64,000 bases of DNA from Ilyomonas sp965277535. Its GTDB lineage: Bacteria; Bacteroidota; Bacteroidia; Chitinophagales; Chitinophagaceae. The notes under the pieces are model-generated. The model was not told the DNA's origin. It did no database searches and saw only the letters and a program-made list of their open reading frames with translations. Position 1 is the first letter of the stretch; each line of letters begins with the position of its first letter. The stretch covers positions 2,604,001 through 2,668,000 of the forward strand of contig OZ255825.1 of assembly GCA_965277535.1 (NCBI GenBank), in the 5' to 3' direction. This document shows positions 49,250-58,972 of this stretch, piece by piece. The translations under genes and the position numbers were made by a program.

Positions 49250-52200
49250 TTATACCGGAAGAGTAATGATAAATGTCGTTTCTTCCCCTTCCTTGCTCTC
49301 AACTTTAATTGTTCCGTTGTGTTCTTTTGTGATGATGTCGTAGCTTAAAGATAAGCCCAGTCCGGTTCCTTGTCCCGTTGGTTTGGTGGTAAAGAATGGC
49401 TGAAAGATTTTATCAATGATAGTTTGCAGAATGCCGTTACCATTATCACTCACAATGATTTCAACTTTATCGTTCAATCTTTTTGTATTCACAGAAACAA
49501 TCGGTTTATAATCTTCACTAGCCGTTTTCTTTTTCTCATTCACTGCATAAAATGCATTGTTGAATAAGTTAAGCAATACTCTTCCTATATCCTGCGGAAC
49601 GATATTTATCTTACCAATCCTTTCATCAAACTCCGTTTTATATTCAGCGTTGAAGTTCTTGTCTTTTGCCCGCAAGCCATGATAGGAGAGACGAAGGTAT
49701 TCATCACACAAGGCATTAATGTCACTCCATTCTTTTTGCCCTGTATTCTTTCTTGAGTGCTGTAACATGCCTTTTACAATGGCATCAGCACGTTTGCCAT
49801 GATGGTTTATTTTTTCGAGATTTTGTTTAATGTTATCGGCCAATGCAATCGCATCTTCTTTATTATCCTTTTGCAGTTCTTCTTTCATTTCATTCAGCAA
49901 CTCGCTGCTCACTTCACTAAAGTTATTGACAAAGTTTAAGGGGTTCTGTATCTCATGGGCAATGCCTGCTGTTATCTCTCCCAAGCTTGCCATCTTCTCA
50001 CTTTGTATCAGTTGCGCCTGCGTTGATTTAAGCTCTTCAAGGGATTGGTTTAACTGTTGGGTTCGGTTAGTAACTTTTTGTTCGAGTAAAAGGTTCTGCT
50101 TCTTTAAGTTGCGGGAACGATAGACAATAACAGAAGATATAGCAACTAAAAAAATTACTGCATAGAGTAAATATGCCCACCAAGTTTTCCACCAAGGAGG
50201 CGAAATGATGACTGTAATGCTGTCTTCTTTGGTTGTCCATATTCCATCACTGTTAGCAGCCTTTACATGAAAAGTATAAGTGCCGGGCGATAGATTGGTG
50301 TAGGTAGCTGTGCGCTGCGTACCAGCCCAAATCCAGTCTTTATCATAGCCGTCTAAACGGTAAGCATATTTTATTAAAAAAGTATTTTGATACAGCAATG
50401 CAACATAATTAAACAGTACACGATTTTCATCGTAACGCAGGTAAATCTTGTCTTTGCTCCATTTTACAATGGAAGAATCTTTGTCTTTTAAATTGTCTTT
50501 TTTAGATTTGAACGAAACCGATTCAATGTGCACAATGGGAAGAGTTGTATCCGGCACAAAATCATCCGGATTAAAACTAACAAAGCCATTTTTGCAACCA
50601 TACATCATTAAACCTTTGCTTGTTTTAAACAAACCCCTGTACAGCGGGTATTCCAGCAATCCATTGTCGGGAACAATCGTTTTTATGGTATCGTTTCCTG
50701 AGTTTAAAATTGAAATACCTCTCGGAGATGTGATCCACATATTATTTTTATCATCTTCATTAATACCCAAAGTACCATCATATAAAAGACCATTTTTTTC
50801 TGAAAATTTTTTAATTGTGTTATTGCTTTTATTCAGTAAAAACAAACCGCCAACATAACTTCCTGCCCATATATTTTTCTTATTGTCTTCAAAGATGCAT
50901 GTTGTTGAAAACAAACCGGGCAATGTATTAAGGTATGAAGTAAAGCTACCGGCTTGTGAATTGAATTTATTAAGTCCTCCGTTTCGTGTGCCGATCCACA
51001 AAGCATTTTTTGTATCCAGATACATCGTTACTACTGCTTTATCATCCAGGATTTCGCTTTTCGGAACCGTAAACCGGTCGCCTGCTATAAAAGGGTAACG
51101 GGTAAAATTATGATCCTGGTTATTGAACCTGCACAAGCCACTATCATTTAAGCCTACCCAAATTGTACCTGTATTATCTTCTAAAATGCAATTGATTGAA
51201 TTACTGCCCAATGAAGAATGATCATCTTTATTATATCTGTAATTTTTTGTTTTTTTGGTAACAGGATTGTAACAATACAAGCCTTGCGTTACGTTTTGAG
51301 AGTTAAGGGCAGTGAACCAAAGCATGCCATCCCTGGCAATTATTACAGAACTTACCGTAGTACTTTTATTTATTCTGTTATCAAAATTTGTATAAATAAA
51401 TGAATCTGTTTGAGGCAGCCAGTGGTAAAGACCCCGTAAACTGCCTAACCAAAAGCTACCATCAGCCATTTCTGCAAAAGAATTTACATCCCCGCCAGGG
51501 AAATAATGGATGTAGCCCGGCTCATTTTCATACACTACGAATTTAGACTGGTCTTTATTAAACCATTGCAAGCCCATAAATTCCGAGCCAAACCAGGGAT
51601 GCCCCTGCTGGTCTAAGGAGATATGGCTGATGGTATTGCTTAAAATGCCTTTTGCATCTTTTTCATTGTAATTGTACCTGATATAATCTTTTGTTTTTGT
51701 ATCAAATTGTACGATACCTTTTCCTCCCCAACACCAAATCTCACCCTCTTTGTTTTCGATTGCCCAAAATATTGCATTGTCAAAGGGGTTGGTTTTTTTG
51801 TCTTTTAAATTAAAATCAGTCAGGATTTGTGTAGAAGGATCAAAACTGGTAAGCCCGTTTTCGGTAGCGAACCAAACATGCCTTTGCGAATCAATAAAAT
51901 TCATTCCTGCAATATCTCCAAACGCGTTACATGCTTTAATGCCGGGATGTTGAAACGTTACCAACGTGTTTGTATTGATATCATACCTGCCTAACCCTTT
52001 CGGTTGATTTGATTTTTTATCTGCAATTAAAAACCACACTTCACTGTGATTGAATGAATCTTCATTTTCGTACCAGTAAATATTTGTATTGGCGGTATCA
52101 AAATAAACCCTTTTAAAGATTTTGGAAACCGGGTTGTATTTGATTAAGCAGTTGTTAGATTGAACCCAAAAATTATTGTGTTCATCAACAAAAGAGGAAA

Positions 52201-52789
52201 AATAATCGATGTGTTCATCAGCAAAAGAAGAAAAATAATCGGTATGGCTTACATCAGGATTAGCTTTATCTCTAACACCAAAAAGAGTAAAATGTTTTGT
52301 TTTTCTACTTAATAAACCTGCACATGTTGATTTTTGCTCATCGTCAAACAATTGAAGCCAGATATTATCTTCTTTGTCAAATTGTATAAACAAAACAACA
52401 TATCGTTTGGTGTTGTATGATGAACTAAAAAAACTTTGTTGTATAACACTGTCTTTTTTGCGGTCGTAAACATACAAACCGTTGAAAGTACCAATCCATA
52501 TATTGCTTTCTTTATCTTCACAAACGAAATTAATGATATTAGAATTCTCGGTTTTAGCAGTCAATGCGTATTTTTTAATCCTATAACCATCAAAGCGCAC
52601 TAAACCATTTTGTGTACCTATCCAAAAATATCCTTCTCTATCCTGTACTATTGTGTTTACCTGGCTTTCCGGTAAGCCGTCTTTAACACCAATATAATTG
52701 AAACGAAGTTGTTGTACCGGTTTCACTTGTGCGATACCAATGCAACAACAGAATTGCAACAAAAGCAACAGAAATACAATGTTCTTCAT
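49250..52789 (-). CDS. Reg_prop/Y_Y_Y histidine kinase, member 2 of the array
   Basis: 1179 aa. Signal peptide (residues 1-20), then a long beta-propeller built from Reg_prop repeats (EGYFWIGTQNGLVRFDG at about 50-66, and further G-x-I-W-x-G/W-I-G blocks spaced 50-60 residues apart to about 740). A Y_Y_Y domain follows (FLIKYAYRLDGYDKDWIWAG, then TYTNLSPGTYTFHVKA), one membrane helix (about 865-885), a coiled coil and the shared kinase core (GEITAGIAHEIQNPLNFVNN). Proteins with this periplasmic layout sense carbohydrates in Bacteroides hybrid regulators, but this one lacks the receiver and AraC domains, so the phosphate must go to a separate regulator. Confidence 0.93.
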   Translation of the reverse strand: MKNIVFLLLLLQFCCCIGIAQVKPVQQLRFNYIGVKDGLPESQVNTIVQDREGYFWIGTQNGLVRFDGYRIKKYALTAKTENSNIINFVCEDKESNIWIGTFNGLYVYDRKKDSVIQQSFFSSSYNTKRYVVLFIQFDKEDNIWLQLFDDEQKSTCAGLLSRKTKHFTLFGVRDKANPDVSHTDYFSSFADEHIDYFSSFVDEHNNFWVQSNNCLIKYNPVSKIFKRVYFDTANTNIYWYENEDSFNHSEVWFLIADKKSNQPKGLGRYDINTNTLVTFQHPGIKACNAFGDIAGMNFIDSQRHVWFATENGLTSFDPSTQILTDFNLKDKKTNPFDNAIFWAIENKEGEIWCWGGKGIVQFDTKTKDYIRYNYNEKDAKGILSNTISHISLDQQGHPWFGSEFMGLQWFNKDQSKFVVYENEPGYIHYFPGGDVNSFAEMADGSFWLGSLRGLYHWLPQTDSFIYTNFDNRINKSTTVSSVIIARDGMLWFTALNSQNVTQGLYCYNPVTKKTKNYRYNKDDHSSLGSNSINCILEDNTGTIWVGLNDSGLCRFNNQDHNFTRYPFIAGDRFTVPKSEILDDKAVVTMYLDTKNALWIGTRNGGLNKFNSQAGSFTSYLNTLPGLFSTTCIFEDNKKNIWAGSYVGGLFLLNKSNNTIKKFSEKNGLLYDGTLGINEDDKNNMWITSPRGISILNSGNDTIKTIVPDNGLLEYPLYRGLFKTSKGLMMYGCKNGFVSFNPDDFVPDTTLPIVHIESVSFKSKKDNLKDKDSSIVKWSKDKIYLRYDENRVLFNYVALLYQNTFLIKYAYRLDGYDKDWIWAGTQRTATYTNLSPGTYTFHVKAANSDGIWTTKEDSITVIISPPWWKTWWAYLLYAVIFLVAISSVIVYRSRNLKKQNLLLEQKVTNRTQQLNQSLEELKSTQAQLIQSEKMASLGEITAGIAHEIQNPLNFVNNFSEVSSELLNEMKEELQKDNKEDAIALADNIKQNLEKINHHGKRADAIVKGMLQHSRKNTGQKEWSDINALCDEYLRLSYHGLRAKDKNFNAEYKTEFDERIGKINIVPQDIGRVLLNLFNNAFYAVNEKKKTASEDYKPIVSVNTKRLNDKVEIIVSDNGNGILQTIIDKIFQPFFTTKPTGQGTGLGLSLSYDIITKEHNGTIKVESKEGEETTFIITLPV

Positions 52790-52810
52790 AAGACGTAGAC
52801 GTTTCGATAA

Positions 52811-55093
52811 TTAAAGTAACTGAATAATAAATTCACTTCCTTCACCTTCTTCACTCTTCACTTGTATCGTTCCTCCATGTTCTTTCGTGATGATATCGTA
52901 ACTTAATGATAATCCTAATCCGGTTCCTTCACCGGTTGGTTTGGTGGTAAAGAAAGGCTGAAAGATTTTGTCAACGATGTTCTGCGGAATACCGCTGCCA
53001 TTGTCTTTTACGATGATTTTAATTTTATCATTCAGCTTTTTTGTTGATACAATTACTGAAGGCTGATAGCTGACATCTGATAGCTTCTTCTTTTCATTCA
53101 CTGCGTAAAAAGCATTGTTGAATAAGTTTAATAACACTCTTCCCATGTCTTGTGCAACGATGTTTATATTGCCAATTGTTTCATCAAAATCAGTTTTATA
53201 ATCAGCGTTGAAGTTTTTGTCTTTGGCTCTTAATCCATGATAGCTTAATCGCAAAAACTCATCACACAAAGAGTTGATGTCTGTTGCTTCTTTAACACCT
53301 TTGGTTTGCCGTGAATGTTGCAACATGCCTTTCACAATGGCGTCAGCTCGCTTGCCGTGATGGTTTATTTTTGTTTCATTTTCTATCACATCATTGGCAA
53401 TTGTTTTTACTTCATCTATGTTGCCTTTGTCCATTTCTTCTTTTAGTTCTTCCAGCAATTCTTTGTTCAGTTCACTAAAATTATTGACGAAGTTTAATGG
53501 GTTTTGTATCTCGTGTGCAATGCCTGCGGTAAGTTCTCCAAGAGATGCCATCTTTTCACTTTGTATAAGCTGAGCTTGCGTTGATTTCAGTTCTGATAAA
53601 GTGCTTTCTACTTTCTCTTTTTGCTGCTGAAGTGCAATGTTTGCTTTCTTCTTTTGCCTGTTGTTACGGAATTGTATGAAGGCAATAATTAAAACCGCAA
53701 ATACAACTAAACAAAGAGCCGCAATTGCAAAGTACTGCTGGTTTTTTATTCGCTTTGCGTCGGCATCTTTTTTATCCTGAGCTGCTTTTGCAACCGCTTC
53801 CTTTTTATCGAAATTATATTGCATGGTTGTTTGCAAAGATTTCCTCACATCATTTTCATTTCTGATACTGTCTCTGTAAGCTATATATTTCTTGTAAGAT
53901 GCGTAGGCATGTTTGAAGTTTCCGGTAGCGCTGTCAAGTTCGGCTTGCACTAAGTAACTCTTTTCAAAATTGTCGTGAAATTTTTCTACTGATGCACAGA
54001 GCAAAGCTGAATCAGCGTATTTCTGAGCCTCCGTAAAATGATTCAATCTTATATTTACTTCAGAAAGTCCCTCATAACTATCGCCCATTCCTCCTGTATC
54101 CAACACTCCTTTATAATTACTTACTGCAGCAGTATAATTCTTTGACGACTCTTTAAGAAATTCTATTCGTTTGGCAAAGGAGATATCTCCCGTTTGTTCA
54201 ACCAAAATATCTCCCATACTATAATAAGCCCATGCCTTAATGAGTTTACTGTTTAACGAATCTGCAATTTTTAAAGCGGCAGAATCATAACTCAATGCTG
54301 TCTTGTATTGCTTTTGAATGCGAAAAATATTTGCCATGTAAGCGTAACATTCGGCTAACCCGCGGGCAAAATGTATGTCTTTATTAATTTGTAAAGCCTC
54401 TAAATAATAACTAAGCGATTCCTGATAATTTTCCTGGTAATAATAAGTCCAGGCTACTCTTTCAAGGCATGTTGCAGTCTCCTCTTTTTTGTTCAGTTGC
54501 GTATATATTTTTAAAGCTTTATAGTAATTAGAAATGGATTCCGGGTTATTGTTATTAAAGTGGTCGTATTTTGCAATACTTACATAACATAGCGCCAGTA
54601 ATTCCTGATACGGCGATTGTTTTGCCAATTGTAAAGCAGTAGTAAAATACTGCATAGCTTCCGGCATGTTTCGTTTCTCAACAAGTGCATTTCCAATTTC
54701 AATACAACTTTTAATAATACCCTGTTTTTCACCCATTTCCTGGTAAAGCTTCAATGCAATAAGATAATTTTTTAGGGAAGAATCGGTCTGTTGATTGATG
54801 GTGTATATTTTACCGACAGTCCAAATTGCATTAGCTTTCCCCTCTTTAAAATTTATTGTTTCAGCAAGTTGCACCGATTGTTCGGCCGATTGCACAGCCG
54901 TTTTAAATTCACCCCGCTTAGCTAATCCCAAACCCAGCATCAACAATGTATTTACCCTATTCGTATCATTTTTCCTGGTGAATAAAACTTTCTTTAGAGA
55001 ATCTATTTTTATAGAGTCAGATTGGGCATGTAAGTTCATAACAAATACAACAAACAATACAACAAGGCTGGCTTTATATAGATGCGTTTTCAT
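52811..55093 (-). CDS. TPR histidine kinase, member 3 of the array
   Basis: 760 aa. Signal peptide ending NLHAQ, then about 10 tetratricopeptide repeats in the periplasm (such as EMGEKQGIIKSCIEIGNALV, then KIYTQLNKKEETATCLERVA and AECYAYMANIFRIQKQYKTA). One membrane helix (about 453-472) precedes a coiled coil and the shared kinase core with GELTAGIAHEIQNPLNFVNN (His about 519), QTKGVKEATDINSLCDEFLR and TGLGLSLSYDIITK. Its ATG overlaps the previous gene's stop by one base (TAATG). The ligand is unknown; TPR sensors of this type are common in Bacteroidota. Confidence 0.93.
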   Translation of the reverse strand: MKTHLYKASLVVLFVVFVMNLHAQSDSIKIDSLKKVLFTRKNDTNRVNTLLMLGLGLAKRGEFKTAVQSAEQSVQLAETINFKEGKANAIWTVGKIYTINQQTDSSLKNYLIALKLYQEMGEKQGIIKSCIEIGNALVEKRNMPEAMQYFTTALQLAKQSPYQELLALCYVSIAKYDHFNNNNPESISNYYKALKIYTQLNKKEETATCLERVAWTYYYQENYQESLSYYLEALQINKDIHFARGLAECYAYMANIFRIQKQYKTALSYDSAALKIADSLNSKLIKAWAYYSMGDILVEQTGDISFAKRIEFLKESSKNYTAAVSNYKGVLDTGGMGDSYEGLSEVNIRLNHFTEAQKYADSALLCASVEKFHDNFEKSYLVQAELDSATGNFKHAYASYKKYIAYRDSIRNENDVRKSLQTTMQYNFDKKEAVAKAAQDKKDADAKRIKNQQYFAIAALCLVVFAVLIIAFIQFRNNRQKKKANIALQQQKEKVESTLSELKSTQAQLIQSEKMASLGELTAGIAHEIQNPLNFVNNFSELNKELLEELKEEMDKGNIDEVKTIANDVIENETKINHHGKRADAIVKGMLQHSRQTKGVKEATDINSLCDEFLRLSYHGLRAKDKNFNADYKTDFDETIGNINIVAQDMGRVLLNLFNNAFYAVNEKKKLSDVSYQPSVIVSTKKLNDKIKIIVKDNGSGIPQNIVDKIFQPFFTTKPTGEGTGLGLSLSYDIITKEHGGTIQVKSEEGEGSEFIIQLL

Positions 55094-57675
55094 TAAGCAG
55101 CTAATTGAATTACAAATGTTGAACTTTTATTCTCTTTGCTCTCTACTTTAATAGTCCCGTTGTGTTCTTTGGTGATGATGTCGTAAGACAATGATAATCC
55201 CAAACCAGTGCCTTGCCCTGTTGGTTTGGTGGTAAAAAAAGGTTGAAAGATTTTATCAATGATAGATTGAGGGATGCCGTTTCCATTGTCTTTCACAACA
55301 ATCTCTATCTTATCATTCAATTTTTTTGTTTGAACAGAAACAATCGGTTTATAATCATTGCTTGCTGTTTTCTTCTTTTCATTCACCGCATAAAAAGAGT
55401 TATTAAAAAGATTCAACAAAACTCTTCCCATATCCTGAGGAACAATATTGATCTTACCAATCGTCTCATCAAAATCCATTTTAAAATCAGAATTAAAGCT
55501 TTTGTCTTTAGCTCTCAATCCATGATAACTCAATCGTAGGTATTCATCACACAAAGCGTTGATGTCAGTTGCTTCTTTTACACCTTTGGTTTGTCTTGAA
55601 TGTTGCAGCATTCCTTTTACAATGGCATCAGCACGCTTGCCATGATGGTTTATTTTTTCGAGGTTTTGTTTTACATCATCAGCAATTGCATTTGCATCTT
55701 CATAATTGCCTTTTGATATTTCTTCTTTCATTTCATCCAGTAACTCATTACTCAGTTCGCTAAAATTATTCACGAAGTTCAAAGGGTTTTGTATCTCATG
55801 AGCAATGCCTGCGGTGAGTTCTCCAAGGCTTGCCATCTTTTCACTTTGTATCAATTGTGCTTGGGTAGATTTCAATTCTTTTATCGAGTCTTCAAGTTTT
55901 ATTTTTTGCAGGTCAATTTCAGACTTTTGCTTTTTGAGCAGGTCATAGGATCTTTTCCGCTGCCTGCTGTTTCTATACACAACAATACCAACCAAAACAC
56001 CTGCTGCCAGCACGCTTAGAAGCCCATATAGTTTAAGATTGCTTTTATATTTCTCCTCTGCCAACTGCTTTTCATTTGCCAAAGCCTGTTCTTTTTGCTG
56101 CTCGGCAAATGCCATGTTTTGAAACTCACTGGTGCTTTCGTGGTTGTACAAACTTTTGTAGGCATCGAAGCCCACCTGCTGAAAATAATATGCGCTGTCA
56201 ACGTTATGCTTCTTTAAAAAATAATCTGCAACTATGAGACTGGAACTGATAACAAATTTTAGAAAACCTTTATCGTGGGCGGTAGTTAAACAAAGCCGTG
56301 CATAATAATAACTTGAATCCCCATTTCCTCCCTTTTTAAAATAACTGGCAAGCCCGCTTGTCGTAGTGCAATAATTTGAGTAATCACTGGCGGCGGTTGT
56401 AAAGAACACATAGCTTCTGCGCAGGTAATCATGTGCTAGGCTATCTTCATCCAGCGCCAGGTAATCAATCCCCAAATCGTCTAAAATAACTCCGGAAATT
56501 TCTGATTCGCTTCCAAATAAGCGGGTTGCTGTCTTATAGCACGAATCTGCATAATACCGTGCGGAATCATTTTGTTTTAGTGCAAGATAATTTCTTGAGA
56601 AGTCCTCAAGAATGGCTAAATATATGTAGTTTGTATGATTATATTTTGTTGCTTCCCTGTAACTGGTTATTGCTTTTTTATACTCAAGGGAATATTGATA
56701 AGATAAACCTATCAGCATATGATCCAATTGAATGTTTGCACTGTCATTTTTTGCCCGGTGCATTTGCAATAGCGAAAGAGAAATTTGAAGTGCTGTGAGA
56801 TAATTGCCAACGTCCTGGAAAGAAGCAGTAGCAAGCTGCATGTACCAACTCGAATCTCTTTTATATTTGCGGCAAAGGTTTACTAATCTTTCATAATAAG
56901 TATTCAGGGAGTCTTTAATAAAATAACCTGATTCAGATGAAGACAATTGCGATAAGCAATCCATTTCATCGGTTACCAAACCATAGATATGCGCCGTGTT
57001 CATTGCATTTTGCATAAAGTAAGTTGCACTGTCTCCCCAATGGTGTGATGCATACGTATCTGCCATGCTCTGCAACACATACAGTTCATCTTCGTAAAAA
57101 TTATTCCGGCGGGAAATTGAGAGTGCCTCTGCAAACAGCGCTTTTGCAGAATCCGGTTTGCCCGGCGCAATAAACCTTGCCATTCTCGCCAAAGCATGTA
57201 TTTGTTGTTTTACCAGGTTGTTTTGAAATGCAATGGCAACCGTCTGCCGGAGCAAAAGCTGTACAGAATCTTTTTTACCGATAAATGCACTTAGCACTAA
57301 AAGCAAGTCAGCTTCCTGTGCCTTTAACTGATGGTGCCGGGAAAATACAATTGCATTTTGCAGTAATGAATCTCCTTGTACAGGTTTGCCTTGATTATAA
57401 AATGCTATTGACAGATAGAATTGTGTTTGAGCCTGCTGCGCGTATAGTTTTTTTTGCCCGCAAATGGTAAGTGCGTTGTTTAATATGATAACCGCAGTAT
57501 CGAAGTGATGTAAATCTGACTCTTCATATTTTGCCAACTCAATCAGTGCATTCACTTTAGTTGAGTCAGACTTTGCATTGGTTACAACCTTTGTTAAACT
57601 ATCAGAAAAAGAATCTTGTGCTTCTGCTGTTGAAATAAAAAATAAAAGCAGTAATATCAAAATCAATTTGTTCAT
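55093..57675 (-). CDS. TPR histidine kinase, member 4 of the array
   Basis: 860 aa. Signal peptide ending STAEAQ (about residue 19), then a long helical TPR region (about 30-540) in the periplasm with repeats such as ALTICGQKKLYAQQAQTQFY and KGFLKFVISSSLIVADYFLK. One membrane helix (about 575-595), a coiled coil and the shared kinase core (GELTAGIAHEIQNPLNFVNN, His about 647; GQGTGLGLSLSYDIITKEH). First gene of the operon on this strand. It couples by one-base overlap to member 3. Function of the sensor is unknown. Confidence 0.92.
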   Translation of the reverse strand: MNKLILILLLLFFISTAEAQDSFSDSLTKVVTNAKSDSTKVNALIELAKYEESDLHHFDTAVIILNNALTICGQKKLYAQQAQTQFYLSIAFYNQGKPVQGDSLLQNAIVFSRHHQLKAQEADLLLVLSAFIGKKDSVQLLLRQTVAIAFQNNLVKQQIHALARMARFIAPGKPDSAKALFAEALSISRRNNFYEDELYVLQSMADTYASHHWGDSATYFMQNAMNTAHIYGLVTDEMDCLSQLSSSESGYFIKDSLNTYYERLVNLCRKYKRDSSWYMQLATASFQDVGNYLTALQISLSLLQMHRAKNDSANIQLDHMLIGLSYQYSLEYKKAITSYREATKYNHTNYIYLAILEDFSRNYLALKQNDSARYYADSCYKTATRLFGSESEISGVILDDLGIDYLALDEDSLAHDYLRRSYVFFTTAASDYSNYCTTTSGLASYFKKGGNGDSSYYYARLCLTTAHDKGFLKFVISSSLIVADYFLKKHNVDSAYYFQQVGFDAYKSLYNHESTSEFQNMAFAEQQKEQALANEKQLAEEKYKSNLKLYGLLSVLAAGVLVGIVVYRNSRQRKRSYDLLKKQKSEIDLQKIKLEDSIKELKSTQAQLIQSEKMASLGELTAGIAHEIQNPLNFVNNFSELSNELLDEMKEEISKGNYEDANAIADDVKQNLEKINHHGKRADAIVKGMLQHSRQTKGVKEATDINALCDEYLRLSYHGLRAKDKSFNSDFKMDFDETIGKINIVPQDMGRVLLNLFNNSFYAVNEKKKTASNDYKPIVSVQTKKLNDKIEIVVKDNGNGIPQSIIDKIFQPFFTTKPTGQGTGLGLSLSYDIITKEHNGTIKVESKENKSSTFVIQLAA

Positions 57676-57682
57676 ACTATTT

Positions 57683-57800
57683 TTATTTCTCAGATAAATG
57701 AATGGTAAATGTACTTCTTACACCTTCAACACTTGCTGCTTTTATTGTTCCGTTGTAGGTGGTGATGGTGTCGTAAGCAAGCGAGAAACCAAGCTTTTTA
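57683..57800 (-). pseudogene. Fragment of a fifth histidine kinase (C-terminal end of the ATPase domain)
   Basis: A 36-codon open stretch reads LGFSLAYDTITTYNGTIKAA and then SVEGVRSTFTIHLSEK-stop, equivalent to GLSLSYDIITKEHNGTIKVES followed by the terminal strands of the four intact kinases. It is limited upstream by a stop and has no start. It lies just upstream of member 4 and is probably a deletion remnant of a fifth paralogue. Confidence 0.75.
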
Positions 57801-58147
57801 TTATATCAGCCACAGTGCAGTTTCGTTTTTCAGGTTTGAGCATCGTCTCCCAACTGTTCAAGATAACCCATAAAAATTTGCGAAACGTTTGTATTGATAA
57901 TCATAGGCTTTATAAAATAAGAGATCTGCTTCGGTAAAACTCTTATACATCATCTTATGATTAATTAGTAAGTATAAAATCGGATGACATTTCTTTCATT
58001 CAATCGTCTATTTACATTGATAATCAACACAGTTTTATGGGTTATCTTAAACCCAACGGGGACAATGCGTTTTACAATGCTCCTCCTTCATCATACCGTT
58101 CGTCCCTTTCAGAAAACGATACTGAAACCCGAATGCCATTGCTTGCA
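57801..58147. other. Gene-free stretch upstream of the kinase array
   Basis: About 350 bp with no supported gene, between the kinase fragment and the REP element. No clear repeats. It may carry the array promoter. Confidence 0.4.
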
Positions 58148-58848
58148 GAGCCGCAGGCTCGAACCATTTTGTAACGCCGGATTTCAATCCGGTGGTATAA
58201 AGATGTGGTATCGAAAGAGTGCCGTAGGCACGATATATCTTTATACCAACTCCTGAAAAATATATTGTTCATCATAGTCAATGGCAAACCTCTTTAAAAA
58301 AAGGAGATATTCATCTTTGAACGTTTGTTTTTGATGATGTGCTTCCTGGTTTTGTATGTATTTATAAACTTGGTCAATCTGCGATCGGCTGTATGAAAAT
58401 ACACCATAACCTTCCTGCCATTCAAATCGCTCTGTTGTTAAGCTATTCTCATTAATGTATTTTGATGATTTTGCTTTCACTGTTTTCATCAGTTCGGATA
58501 CAGAAACAACAGGTTTCAACCCAACAAAGCAATGCACATGATCTTCCACTCCATTTACAATGATGGTTTCGCAGTTGGTTTCGTTGATCAGATTGCCGAT
58601 AACGCCAAATAGTGTGTGGCGCCAGCTCTTGTTAATGACAGCGTTCCTGTATTTTACTGCAAATACAAACTGTAGGTAATTTAATGATAGGTATTTGCCA
58701 TAGCCATTGGGTTTAAAGATAGAACGAGCCTACGGCTCTCATGTAATGTTTAGTGCTGTCATCAACGGATTAAAATCCGTTGTTACAATATCTTTGAGCC
58801 TACGGCTCTGATCTTATGTTGTTACAAAATAAGTTGAAGCTACGCTTC
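58148..58848. mobile_element. REP-associated IS200-like element, copy B
   Basis: Begins GAGCCGCAGGCTC (58148-58160) and ends GAAGCTACGCTTC (58836-58848). Internal hairpins include GTGCCGTAGGCAC, CCGGATTT/AATCCGG and a GAGCCTACGGCTC pair near 58727-58809. Between the hairpin-rich ends is a transposase gene on the minus strand, broken at its 5' end. The terminal sequences match copy A at 44346-44710. Confidence 0.85.
58241..58701 (-). pseudogene. RAYT/IS200-family Y1 transposase, 5'-damaged
   Basis: The readable part (GTG 58549 to stop 58241, 102 aa) carries the HUH motif HVHCF, the block ELMKTVKAKSSKYINE, FEWQEGYGVFSYSRS and the catalytic Tyr region YKYIQNQEAHH, all typical of REP-associated tyrosine transposases. 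Upstream the expected start ATG-GCA-AAT-ACC-TAT-CAT is at 58701, but the next codon is TAA (58681-58683), and the rest of the N-terminus (LNYLQFVFAVKYRN) lies in another frame. So there is a nonsense change plus a one-base frameshift. It ends EQYIFQELV. Probably inactive. Confidence 0.85.
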
Positions 58849-58972
58849 TTATCATCTGACAGAGCATTGATTGCTGCTTTCAACGTATGATAATCCAAAG
58901 CAAATCTCTTGTAAGCACAAAGCGCTTCACAACACAATTGATGATTTCATTTTACCATCGGCATCTTCAAGC

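Noticed and set aside
47518..57675. Assembly duplication to explain the four similar kinases
   Set aside because: Sensors are unrelated, linker and loop residues in the kinase cores differ and the nucleotide sequences differ at many third positions, so they are true paralogues.
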